Shown here: in pieces, positions 10,884 through 19,129 of the stretch
How positions within the stretch are numbered: position 1 is the first letter of the stretch
Layout: each line of letters starts with the position of its first letter
Assembly (NCBI GenBank): GCA_041871065.1
Contig: CP168942.1
Span: 1-20,000, forward strand
Direction of reading: 5' to 3'
DNA length: 20,000 nucleotides
From: Weissella confusa
GTDB lineage: Bacteria > Bacillota > Bacilli > Lactobacillales > Lactobacillaceae
Translations under genes and position numbers: made by a program
Notes under the pieces: generated by a model
Told to the model about the DNA's origin: nothing
Database searches by the model: none
Seen by the model: the letters and a program-made list of their open reading frames with translations, nothing else

Positions 10884-13055
10884 ATGAGGCATTATGGCCG
10901 TTTCAGCTGGTTAAATACCCGCTTGGGGTTTGTATTGCTGCTGGTGGCATTGGTCTGGGCTAAAACACAGTTAGCCAATATCATGGATTTCCACTTGTAT
11001 TCGGGAGCATCGCCGGTTCAATACGTGACGATGTTACTAAATCCGTTAACCGTATCAACATTGTTGATTGGGCTAGCGTTTTACTTCCGATCAGCAAAAC
11101 TATTTTATCCAGTTGCAACGATTTTATATGTAGTCAACGTGCTGATGATTCAGTTGAACGTGATTTACTATCGTGAGTTCACGGACTTTATGTCGGTGGC
11201 GACGATGTTGGGTTACAACAAGGTTAACCAAGGATTGGGTGCGTCAGGATTTGCGTTAACGAATATCCATGATATTTTCTTCTGGATTGATGTGCCGATT
11301 ATTATTGGGTTGTTCATCTTTAAAAAGATGCGCATTCAAAAAGAAGGCACGACGAAGTTCATGAGCTTTGCGATGACAACCTTTTCAATTTTCGCCTTCA
11401 TGGTGACGTTGACACTTGGTGAAGCTGATCGTCCACAATTGATTACGCGTCAATTCGACAGCAGCATGATGGTTAAGTATCTTGGTATTGATGCTTATAC
11501 CGCATTTGATGCGATTAAGACACACGGTGTTTCCGAAATGCGTAAGTCAGCTAAGAAGTCTGATATTGATAATGTGCTGAGTTACGTAAAGGGCCACTTT
11601 GCAGATTCAAATCCACAGTATGCTGGTATTGCAAAGGGCAAGAACGTGTTTGTCATTCACTTGGAGTCATTCCAACAATTCTCATTGAATCTAAAAATCA
11701 ATGGGCAGGAAGTGACGCCAAACTTGAACGCGATTTATAATTCAAATTCAACGATTGCGTTTGATAATTTCTTTAACCAAGTTGGTCAAGGAAAGACATC
11801 AGATGCGGAAAACATGTTGGAGACCTCAACATTTGGTTTGCCACAAGGATCATTGTTTGCAACGCAAGGAAATGACCAAACGTTCCAAGCGATGCCAGCT
11901 ATCCTCCGTCAAACGCAGGGTTACTCATCAGCGGTATTCCACGGTAACAATGCTAGTTTCTGGAATCGTAGTAATGTTTATAAGAACATGGGTTACCAAT
12001 ACTTCTTTGATGCTAGTTACTATGACACGTCTGGTGATAAGGCGATGGGTTATGGTTTGAAGGATAAGTTGTTGTTCTATGATTCAATTCCATACTTGGA
12101 GCACATGCAACAACCGTTCTACGCTAAGTACATTACGGTGACGAACCACTTCCCATACAGTCTTGACGAACAAGATAAGGATCCGAACTTCGTGACAACG
12201 ACAACCGATTCTGATGTGGTCAATGGTTACTTTGAAACGAACCACTATCTTGACCAATCAATCGGTGAGTTCTATGACTACTTGAAGAAGTCAGGGTTAT
12301 ACGACAAGTCAATTATTGTTTTGTACGGTGATCACTACGGTATCTCAAACTCTGAAAACAAGTCATTGGCGTCTGTGCTAGGTAAGAGCGCTGATAATTG
12401 GACTGATTTTGATAATACACAAATGCAACGTGTGCCATTCATGATTAATATTCCAGGATACACAGGCGGTGGGGTTAACCACACATACGGTGGTGAAATT
12501 GACGTCATGCCAACGTTGCTACACTTGTTGGGTGTTGATACTAAGAATGATGTCCAACTTGGACAAGATTTGTTGAGTACAAAGCGTGATCAAGTCGTTG
12601 CTTTCCGTGATAAGGACTTTATCACGCCAAAGTACACGGTGATTGGTGACACGATTTATGACAATTCGACGGGATTAGTTATTAGTAAGCCTTCAAAGCA
12701 AGTTCAAAAGGAAGTTGCAGCGGCGCGCAAGAAGGTTAATAAGCAGTTGTCGATTTCTGACGACATTAACCAGAAAGACTTGCTGCGTTTCTACACACCA
12801 AAGGGATTCTCTAAGGTAGATGCTTCTAAGTACAACTATGCAAATGGTTTGGGAAAGCTTGAAAACCTCGAAAACCAAAAGGGTGTTGGCTCAACTAGTC
12901 TTTGGACAGAAAATGATAATAAGACGACGCAGTCACTCTATTCGACGGATGCGCCCGAAAAGGATGAGCCTAGGTCAGATACGTCTCGTATCAAGCAGGT
13001 TAATCCGGACGGTGGCGATTCGACCGATGGTGGGGATGACACGCCGAACCCATAA
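10884..13055 (+). CDS. ltaS: Lipoteichoic acid synthase (LTA synthase family)
   Basis: Membrane enzyme that polymerises glycerol-phosphate from phosphatidylglycerol on the outer face of the membrane to make lipoteichoic acid. The 723 residues start with five membrane segments (about 15-33, 53-68, 73-95, 130-147, 159-178), followed by an extracellular sulfatase-fold domain (about 250-570). Catalytic and metal residues match the LtaS pattern: E261 in HLESFQ, the nucleophile T305 in GQGKTSD, H422 in TNHFPY, and D483/H484 in YGDHYG. The C-terminal 50 residues are a hydrophilic Asp/Gly/Thr-rich tail. I chose ATG 10884, preceded by AAGAG, over the upstream in-frame GTG at 10875. It appears monocistronic, with its own terminator. 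Paralogues acting as LTA primase share this architecture, so the exact role is inferred. Confidence 0.9.
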   Translation: MRHYGRFSWLNTRLGFVLLLVALVWAKTQLANIMDFHLYSGASPVQYVTMLLNPLTVSTLLIGLAFYFRSAKLFYPVATILYVVNVLMIQLNVIYYREFTDFMSVATMLGYNKVNQGLGASGFALTNIHDIFFWIDVPIIIGLFIFKKMRIQKEGTTKFMSFAMTTFSIFAFMVTLTLGEADRPQLITRQFDSSMMVKYLGIDAYTAFDAIKTHGVSEMRKSAKKSDIDNVLSYVKGHFADSNPQYAGIAKGKNVFVIHLESFQQFSLNLKINGQEVTPNLNAIYNSNSTIAFDNFFNQVGQGKTSDAENMLETSTFGLPQGSLFATQGNDQTFQAMPAILRQTQGYSSAVFHGNNASFWNRSNVYKNMGYQYFFDASYYDTSGDKAMGYGLKDKLLFYDSIPYLEHMQQPFYAKYITVTNHFPYSLDEQDKDPNFVTTTTDSDVVNGYFETNHYLDQSIGEFYDYLKKSGLYDKSIIVLYGDHYGISNSENKSLASVLGKSADNWTDFDNTQMQRVPFMINIPGYTGGGVNHTYGGEIDVMPTLLHLLGVDTKNDVQLGQDLLSTKRDQVVAFRDKDFITPKYTVIGDTIYDNSTGLVISKPSKQVQKEVAAARKKVNKQLSISDDINQKDLLRFYTPKGFSKVDASKYNYANGLGKLENLENQKGVGSTSLWTENDNKTTQSLYSTDAPEKDEPRSDTSRIKQVNPDGGDSTDGGDDTPNP

Positions 13056-13076
13056 TTGAATAGTTAAAGCGTATCG

Positions 13077-13108
13077 GACATCCAGTTAATTACTGGGTGT
13101 CTTTTTTT
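13077..13108 (+). terminator. Rho-independent terminator after ltaS
   Basis: A 10-bp stem (13077-13086 with 13092-13101, one T·G wobble), loop TAATT, and seven T at 13102-13108. It separates ltaS from the MerR-family gene. Confidence 0.9.
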
Positions 13109-13131
13109 GCGAGTAAACTGGCCTACGCGCC

Positions 13132-13160
13132 TTGACATTTATGTTAAATAACCTGACAAT
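13132..13160 (+). promoter_or_regulatory. Promoter of the MerR-family regulator
   Basis: A perfect -35 TTGACA at 13132-13137 with GACAAT (13155-13160) at 17 bp, or AATAAT (13158-13163) at 20 bp. The latter would be an over-long spacer of the kind MerR-family activators act on. The -10 choice is uncertain. Confidence 0.65.
13142..13158 (+). promoter_or_regulatory. GlnR/TnrA-type operator candidate
   Basis: The 17-mer TGTTAAATAACCTGACA fits the GlnR/TnrA-box pattern TGTNA-N7-TNACA at every fixed position. It lies inside the promoter spacer and overlaps the -10, where a bound dimer would block or remodel transcription. The downstream gene is itself MerR-family, the superfamily of GlnR and TnrA, so autoregulation is plausible but unproven. 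Confidence 0.5.
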
Positions 13161-13192
13161 AATAAACGGCAAAATGAGAGGAGGACGAGACG

Positions 13193-13645
13193 ATGACATT
13201 TGTATCAAAGCAACAATTTCATAAGAACTTTTTGAAGTCTGAAGTGTTCCAGTTTCGCATTGGTGAGTTGGCAACGATGACAGGTGTTTCGACTCGTCAA
13301 CTTCGTTATTGGGAGAGCAAGGGCATCATCTCGTCACTTAGTCGTGATGGGGAGCAAGATGCGCGTGTTTATAACTACAAAACATATGTCGCCGTGGCCA
13401 CAATCAAGAATTTCTTGGATGAAGGTTACACGTTGAAGGCTGCCGTAAAGAAGAAGGAAGAGCTTGAGCAATCATGGAAGGTTTTGCATGATGTTATGAG
13501 TCGGGCTGTGCAAGGAACTGCTGAAATTGATGGTATTCCGGCAGTTGATTTGGGATTCTTCGATGCGGAACAAACCCAACGCTTGTTTGCGACGGTAGAT
13601 GATCAAAACGTGGTGAAGTACCGCGTACAAACGATTGAAGAATAA
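13193..13645 (+). CDS. MerR-family transcriptional regulator
   Basis: DNA-binding regulator of 150 residues. The winged-helix MerR domain spans about 20-90: FRIGELATMTGVSTRQLRYW contains the helix-turn-helix, and a wing and YNYKTYVAVATIKNFLDEGYTL follow. Residues 90-115 are a charged helix, probably the dimerisation coiled coil. The short C-terminus (115-150) has no cysteine, so it is not a thiol- or metal-sensing MerR. STRQLRYWESKGII resembles the recognition helix region of GlnR, and its promoter carries a GlnR-type box, but glnA is not adjacent and the first ~20 residues are unlike GlnR. Ribosome binding site AGAGGAGG at 13177-13184. It is monocistronic, ended by its own terminator. Confidence 0.88.
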   Translation: MTFVSKQQFHKNFLKSEVFQFRIGELATMTGVSTRQLRYWESKGIISSLSRDGEQDARVYNYKTYVAVATIKNFLDEGYTLKAAVKKKEELEQSWKVLHDVMSRAVQGTAEIDGIPAVDLGFFDAEQTQRLFATVDDQNVVKYRVQTIEE

Positions 13646-13648
13646 TGG

Positions 13649-13683
13649 AAACGGTTTTGGTGACGACGCCAAAACCGTTTTTT
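13649..13683 (+). terminator. Rho-independent terminator after the MerR-family gene
   Basis: A perfect 12-bp stem (13649-13660 with 13669-13680), an 8-nt loop and a T tract continuing to 13683. It begins 3 bases after the stop codon. Confidence 0.9.
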
Positions 13684-13712
13684 ACTTTAAACAAGGAAAA
13701 TAACTGTTAAAC

Positions 13713-13718
13713 TATAAG
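13713..13718 (+). promoter_or_regulatory. Possible -10 element for the mvaA unit
   Basis: TATAAG lies about 30 bp before the mvaA ATG in the short gap after the previous terminator. A good -35 is missing (AACAAG at 17 bp). A promoter is expected here because the terminator isolates mvaA, but the element itself is weak. Confidence 0.35.
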
Positions 13719-13745
13719 AGATATTAGAAAAGGAACGTTTAGATA

Positions 13746-15002
13746 ATGGCGGATTGGCACGGCTTTTATAAGTTGTATTGGCGAGAACGACTAGACAAAA
13801 CGATTGAAAATAAGCAATTGACTGCTGAGCAAGTGGCGTTAATTGAAGCGCAATACGATGCAGTTGGTGAACAACAGGTTGAAAATTATCTTTATAACTT
13901 TGGGGTTCCGACCGGCTTGCTACCAGATTTGCCAGTTGATGGCCGATTGGTAACGGTGCCAATGAGTACTGAGGAACCAAGTGTCATTGCGGCTGCAAGT
14001 AATGGTGCCCGCATGATGCGTGCTGGTGAAGGCGTTAAAACGACGATTCAAAGTCGCTTGCTACGCGGTCAGGTTATTTTGACGGATGTGGCAAACGTGG
14101 ATGCGTTGCAAGAATATGTGGCAAACCACAACCAAGCCTTGTTGCAAGCAGCTAATGATGCGCACCCTTCGATGGCTAAGCGTGGTGGTGGTGCTAAGGC
14201 GCTGACTGTAGAAGTTTTAGATGATCAAACAGCTATTGTGAATGTGCTGGTTGATCCTAAGGCGGCCATGGGGGCGAATGTTGTTAATACGATGTCTGAG
14301 GCTGTTGCCAACGAATTGACGATTGCTGGTTATCAGGTGTTGATGGCGATTTTGTCAAACTACGCGACGGAGGCTTTGGTTAAGGCTCGAGTGGCCGTGC
14401 CAGTAGAGGCATTGGCAACAAAGCAGGGGATGGCTGGAGCGGAAGTTGCCCGTAGAATCGCAGCTGCAAGCCATATTGAACAGTTGTCGACGTACCGTGC
14501 AGTAACATCAAATAAAGGATTGCTTAACGGTATTGAAGCGGCTGTATTAGCGAGTGGCAATGACACACGTGCGGTTAATGCTGCATTGCACGCCTATGCA
14601 GCCAACGACGGCCAATATCGTGGCCTAACCAGCTGGACAGTGCAAGACGATATGTTGTTGGGTGAAACAACATTGCCATTGATGCTTGGTGTGGTTGGTG
14701 GATCAATTGGGATTGTGCCAGCGGTTAAGCTAAATCATGCGTTGATGGATAATCCAACGGTTAATGAACTAACGAGTATTGTTGCCGCAGTTGGCTTGGC
14801 CCAAAACTTGTCAGCACTACGCGCGCTTGTTACAACTGGTATCCAAGCTGGACACATGGCCTTGCAAGCTAAGTCATTGGCGTTGCAGGTTGGTGCCACG
14901 ACCGAAGAAGTGCCAGCACTAACAGCACGTTTACAACAACTCGGCCGATTTAACGAAACGGTTGCCCGTGAAGCGTTGGCGACATTACGTCAAAGTAAAT
15001 AA
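13746..15002 (+). CDS. mvaA: Hydroxymethylglutaryl-CoA reductase, class II
   Basis: Reduces HMG-CoA to mevalonate, or the reverse, in the mevalonate route to isoprenoid precursors that Gram-positive cocci and lactobacilli use for undecaprenyl carriers. The 418 residues have the class II length and landmarks. MSTEEPSVIAAASN carries the catalytic Glu (E77), AMGANVVNTM (from A174) is the dinucleotide-binding turn, TSNKGLLNG gives Lys257, GNDTRAV gives Asp273, and IQAGHM gives the mobile C-terminal His370. Automated tools often label this family 'degradative', but in this clade it is biosynthetic. AAAAGGA at 13728-13734 precedes the ATG. HMG-CoA synthase is not adjacent. The next gene follows after 20 bp, suggesting an operon. 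Confidence 0.95.
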   Translation: MADWHGFYKLYWRERLDKTIENKQLTAEQVALIEAQYDAVGEQQVENYLYNFGVPTGLLPDLPVDGRLVTVPMSTEEPSVIAAASNGARMMRAGEGVKTTIQSRLLRGQVILTDVANVDALQEYVANHNQALLQAANDAHPSMAKRGGGAKALTVEVLDDQTAIVNVLVDPKAAMGANVVNTMSEAVANELTIAGYQVLMAILSNYATEALVKARVAVPVEALATKQGMAGAEVARRIAAASHIEQLSTYRAVTSNKGLLNGIEAAVLASGNDTRAVNAALHAYAANDGQYRGLTSWTVQDDMLLGETTLPLMLGVVGGSIGIVPAVKLNHALMDNPTVNELTSIVAAVGLAQNLSALRALVTTGIQAGHMALQAKSLALQVGATTEEVPALTARLQQLGRFNETVAREALATLRQSK

Positions 15003-15022
15003 AGAATAAGAAAGAGATTATT

Positions 15023-15982
15023 ATGCAATTTTCAGAAGATACAGTTAAGCTCCTAAACCAAGTTAATCAAGTTTACCCAGGTTCAGTGGTCCTACGTGGC
15101 TCAGGTGAAGCAACGGGTAAGTTGACGCACGACCAAGTTTCAACAGATATGTTGGGAACACGTTTGATGGTTGAAGTAACGGATGCAACTGCACCTGACT
15201 TCTCAGCAACGCAAGAATTGTTGAACATGATGTTGACGTTGAGTGGTTACCCACAAGTTTATTTCCAATTGAAGTCAGAAGACATTAATATGACGGATCA
15301 ATTGATGGTTATGTCAACGTATCTTTACCAACCAGCCTTGCGTGCCATTACATATAAGGAACAAGCCAAGCACGGATTGGTGACAGCAGCAGTTGTAAAG
15401 GCATTTGCAAACGGGGTTATGTCAACGTTGACTCCTGAAGCAAAGAACGATCGTTCAGAAGCAGCACTACGTTTGTTGACGTTGTTGGATGCACGCGTCT
15501 TCATGAACGCTGTGCCAACTGACATCGATACGGCTATTTACACTGATAGCTTTGCAGATGCATTCCCAGAGGCATGGGAAGCTGCAGGCCACATTTTTGC
15601 AACGATGAAGGTTGATGACATCAAGGATCCATTCACGGTTCACCGTGCAGTAATCGCAGCCTTTAAGGGATTTGATGCGCAAATGATTGCTTGGAACTTG
15701 CCTGAATTGAAGGCACTTGAGTTCGCGACGTTGACGCCAGTACTATCAGAACGACAATTGCGTTTGCCATTGGCTCAAGTATTCGACATTAAGCACACAG
15801 AGATGACAGACCGTAACACGGAAAAGTCAGCCTATGTTGGTTTGAGCAAGTCAGAAGGTCAAAACAGTTTTGTTATTTCAGCACCAGATGAGAACCAACC
15901 TGAGTTCTTTAAGGCGTTGTATCAAACACCAGTCCGTGAAGTACTAGAACAAATCGGACAGCCTTTCGTTGTGCGTCAATAA
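15023..15982 (+). CDS. IpaB/EvcA family protein of unknown function
   Basis: A 319-residue protein of a family found in lactic acid bacteria that databases call IpaB/EvcA, a name without functional proof. I recognise the pattern from characteristic stretches: LLNQVNQVYPG near the N-terminus, GYPQVYFQLKSED, LRLLTLLDARVF, LTPVLSERQLRLPLAQVFDI and the C-terminal YVGLSKSEGQNSF with FFKALYQTPVREVLEQ. There is no signal peptide and no membrane segment, so it is cytoplasmic. QELLN at 64-68 could be a decayed HExxH-like zinc motif, which is speculative. AGAAAGAG at 15009-15016 is a good ribosome binding site. It lies between mvaA (20 bp) and the sirtuin (25 bp) in one probable operon. Confidence 0.7.
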   Translation: MQFSEDTVKLLNQVNQVYPGSVVLRGSGEATGKLTHDQVSTDMLGTRLMVEVTDATAPDFSATQELLNMMLTLSGYPQVYFQLKSEDINMTDQLMVMSTYLYQPALRAITYKEQAKHGLVTAAVVKAFANGVMSTLTPEAKNDRSEAALRLLTLLDARVFMNAVPTDIDTAIYTDSFADAFPEAWEAAGHIFATMKVDDIKDPFTVHRAVIAAFKGFDAQMIAWNLPELKALEFATLTPVLSERQLRLPLAQVFDIKHTEMTDRNTEKSAYVGLSKSEGQNSFVISAPDENQPEFFKALYQTPVREVLEQIGQPFVVRQ

Positions 15983-16007
15983 TTAATATAGATCGGAGTG
16001 TCATAGC

Positions 16008-16712
16008 ATGAGTGTTAATCCAGAAATTCAAAACTTATTTGATCATGCAAAGCGGATTGTCTTTCTAACGGGTGCTGGTGTTTCAACCGCATCGGGTATC
16101 CCAGATTACCGCTCAAAAGGTGGCATCTATGATGATAGTGGCGTAGTTGAACGTCCAGAATATTTATTAAGTACTGATGCGTTGGCTAATGAACCTGAAA
16201 AGATGTATCGGTTCATGATGGACAATATGTATTTTCCAGATGCTGAGCCGAATGTGATTCATGACAAAATGGCGGCGCTAACCAAGCAAGGCCGTGCCAA
16301 TATTATTACGCAAAATGTTGATGGTCTTCATAAGAAGGCAGGGAGTGAAGCGACAATTGAATTTCATGGCTCGCTTTATGATATTTATGCGGTAACTGAT
16401 GGCAAGAAAGCAACGCTGGCTGAGTACATGACGAATATGCGTCGATCAGACGGTGCATTGTTGCGACCAGGGATTACGTTATATGGTGAAATTCCATTTA
16501 ATGTGGAAGAAGCAGCCACGTGGGTTAACCAGGCAGACTTAATTGTCATTGTTGGCACTAGCTTTGTGGTTTACCCATTCGCTGGGTTATTACAGTACGC
16601 AAAGGCAGGCGTTCCAGTGTTGGCAATTAACTTGGAGCGGATTCCAGCACCGGATTGGGTGCAACAGATTATTGGGGATGCCACGGTGTTCTTTGATGAA
16701 TTGCACATTTAA
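16008..16712 (+). CDS. Sirtuin-family NAD-dependent protein deacylase lacking zinc cysteines
   Basis: A 234-residue Sir2 protein. The NAD-binding and catalytic parts are intact: GAGVSTASGIPDYRS (22-36), TQNVDGLH (101-108), catalytic His120 in FHGSL, GTSFVVYPFA (183-192) and AINLE (206-210). The zinc module is not: the whole protein has no cysteine. At the four expected ligand positions it has A128, D131, R145 and D148, with CxxC spacing kept. The YxxR pair of desuccinylases is also not evident (MYRFMM, 66-71). It may be a zinc-free deacylase, an ADP-ribosyltransferase-like enzyme or a NAD-binding protein with altered activity. GGAG at 15995-15998 is a modest ribosome binding site. It is the last gene of the mvaA unit. 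Confidence 0.88.
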   Translation: MSVNPEIQNLFDHAKRIVFLTGAGVSTASGIPDYRSKGGIYDDSGVVERPEYLLSTDALANEPEKMYRFMMDNMYFPDAEPNVIHDKMAALTKQGRANIITQNVDGLHKKAGSEATIEFHGSLYDIYAVTDGKKATLAEYMTNMRRSDGALLRPGITLYGEIPFNVEEAATWVNQADLIVIVGTSFVVYPFAGLLQYAKAGVPVLAINLERIPAPDWVQQIIGDATVFFDELHI

Positions 16713-16720
16713 AAGCAAGT

Positions 16721-16763
16721 AAAATCGCAGTCAGAATGGGTTTCTGACTGCGATTTTTATTTT
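16721..16763 (+). terminator. Rho-independent terminator after the sirtuin gene
   Basis: A perfect 16-bp stem (16721-16736 with 16742-16757), loop TGGGT, and a T-rich tail. It ends the mvaA operon and shields the rRNA promoters. Confidence 0.93.
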
Positions 16764-16788
16764 ATATGAACAAAGTTTGAAGAAAGTG

Positions 16789-16817
16789 TTGACGAATCGC
16801 ATAAACATATGTAATAT
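16789..16817 (+). promoter_or_regulatory. rRNA operon promoter P1
   Basis: TTGACG (16789-16794), a 17-bp spacer and TAATAT (16812-16817). TTTGAAGAAAGTG directly upstream is nearly the same as the sequence upstream of P2. A hairpin (16825-16832 with 16836-16843, loop AGG) would form at the very 5' end of the P1 transcript. Confidence 0.82.
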
Positions 16818-16879
16818 AGATTAAGTTGTTTCAGGGAAACAGCAAAACATATTTAACTTGAATAGCTAATTGATATTCA

Positions 16880-16898
16880 AACTTCTTTGAAAGAAGTT
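16880..16898 (+). repeat. 19-bp perfect dyad upstream of rRNA P2
   Basis: AACTTCTTTGAAAGAAGTT is a perfect inverted repeat about a central G (9-bp arms). It ends one base before the P2 -35. A one-base loop is poor for RNA hairpins, so an operator-like or UP-like DNA element is more likely. Confidence 0.6.
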
Positions 16899-16899
16899 G

Positions 16900-16928
16900 T
16901 TGACATTCGCTTGAAAGGTTGTTATGAT
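16900..16928 (+). promoter_or_regulatory. rRNA operon promoter P2
   Basis: A perfect -35 TTGACA (16900-16905), a 17-bp spacer and TATGAT (16923-16928). It is the stronger of the tandem pair by consensus, and transcription would begin near 16934-16936. Confidence 0.88.
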
Positions 16929-16934
16929 ATATAA

Positions 16935-17107
16935 GTTGTCTGGTGAGGCAACGACGTAGGTCATTGAAAACTGAATATCGTTTCGATGAAACAAATGTGT
17001 AGGGTCATCAAGCTAGTTCTTGATGCAAAAACATTTGCGAAGTCAATTCGCTAGTAAATTCGTTTAACTTCTGTTAAACAACAAAAATTGAGTTATACTC
17101 AAACTTC
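16935..17107 (+). other. rRNA leader with boxA-like element and 16S processing stem
   Basis: TCATTGAAAACT (16961-16972) resembles the Firmicute boxA (TTTGAAAACT core) used in rRNA antitermination. Bases 16967-16990 pair with 18709-18732 downstream of 16S (24 bp, one G·U), the expected RNase III processing stem. Further hairpins are 17006-17012/17019-17025, 17062-17068/17073-17079 and 17088-17092/17098-17102. There is no ORF. Confidence 0.75.
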
Positions 17108-18690
<1,583 letters not shown>

Positions 18691-18708
18691 AAATCGGAAA
18701 CCTACACA

Positions 18709-18732
18709 TTCATTGAAACGATATTCAGTTTT
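18709..18732 (+). other. 3' strand of the 16S processing stem
   Basis: Pairs with 16967-16990 in the leader over 24 positions, with one G·U, bringing both ends of 16S together for RNase III cleavage. Confidence 0.8.
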
Positions 18733-18773
18733 GAGTGATTTACACTCAAACAAGACAGAGAGTCGAATCTCAT

Positions 18774-18847
<74 letters not shown>

Positions 18848-18853
18848 TATAAT

Positions 18854-18926
18854 GGGGAATTAGCTCAGCTGGGAGAGCACCTGCTTTGCAAGCAGGGGGT
18901 CATCGGTTCGATCCCGATATTCTCCA
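18854..18926 (+). tRNA. tRNA-Ala (UGC)
   Basis: A 73-nt cloverleaf six bases after tRNA-Ile. The acceptor GGGGAAT pairs with ATTCTCC and includes the G3·U70 wobble that is the alanine identity element. Anticodon TGC is at 18887-18889. CCA is not encoded. Confidence 0.97.
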
Positions 18927-18947
18927 TTGAAACCTTCGGGTTTCAAT
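18926..18947 (+). other. UUCG-tetraloop hairpin after tRNA-Ala
   Basis: TTGAAACC (18927-18934), loop TTCG and GGTTTCAA (18939-18946), with an outer A-T pair. C(UUCG)G is a very stable loop. No T tract follows, so it is probably a processing or folding element rather than a terminator. Confidence 0.6.
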
Positions 18948-19129
18948 ATTAGATCTTTGAAAACTGAATCATAATTGTAAATTTTTAAATTCATTTAATA
19001 TTGTTAATTCAATATAAATTGAGCCGAAAAAATACACCGCGTAATTTTTTGAGTTTTTTAAATTAGTTTAAAATCGCTTGTGGCCTTTGAGCCACATACT
19101 CAAACTTATATCATCAACGTTAGTTGATA
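18948..19129 (+). other. 16S-23S spacer, distal part with second boxA-like element
   Basis: An AT-rich spacer without an ORF. TTGAAAACTGAAT (18957-18969) repeats the leader copy at 16964-16976 exactly, a second boxA-like site before 23S. A hairpin TGTGGC (19079-19084) with GCCACA (19091-19096), and another at 19113-19118/19123-19128, lie just before the 23S start. Confidence 0.65.

Noticed and set aside
13086..13274. 62-codon minus-strand ORF over the ltaS terminator and MerR promoter
   Set aside because: It spans a terminator and a promoter, overlaps the regulator start and has no motif.
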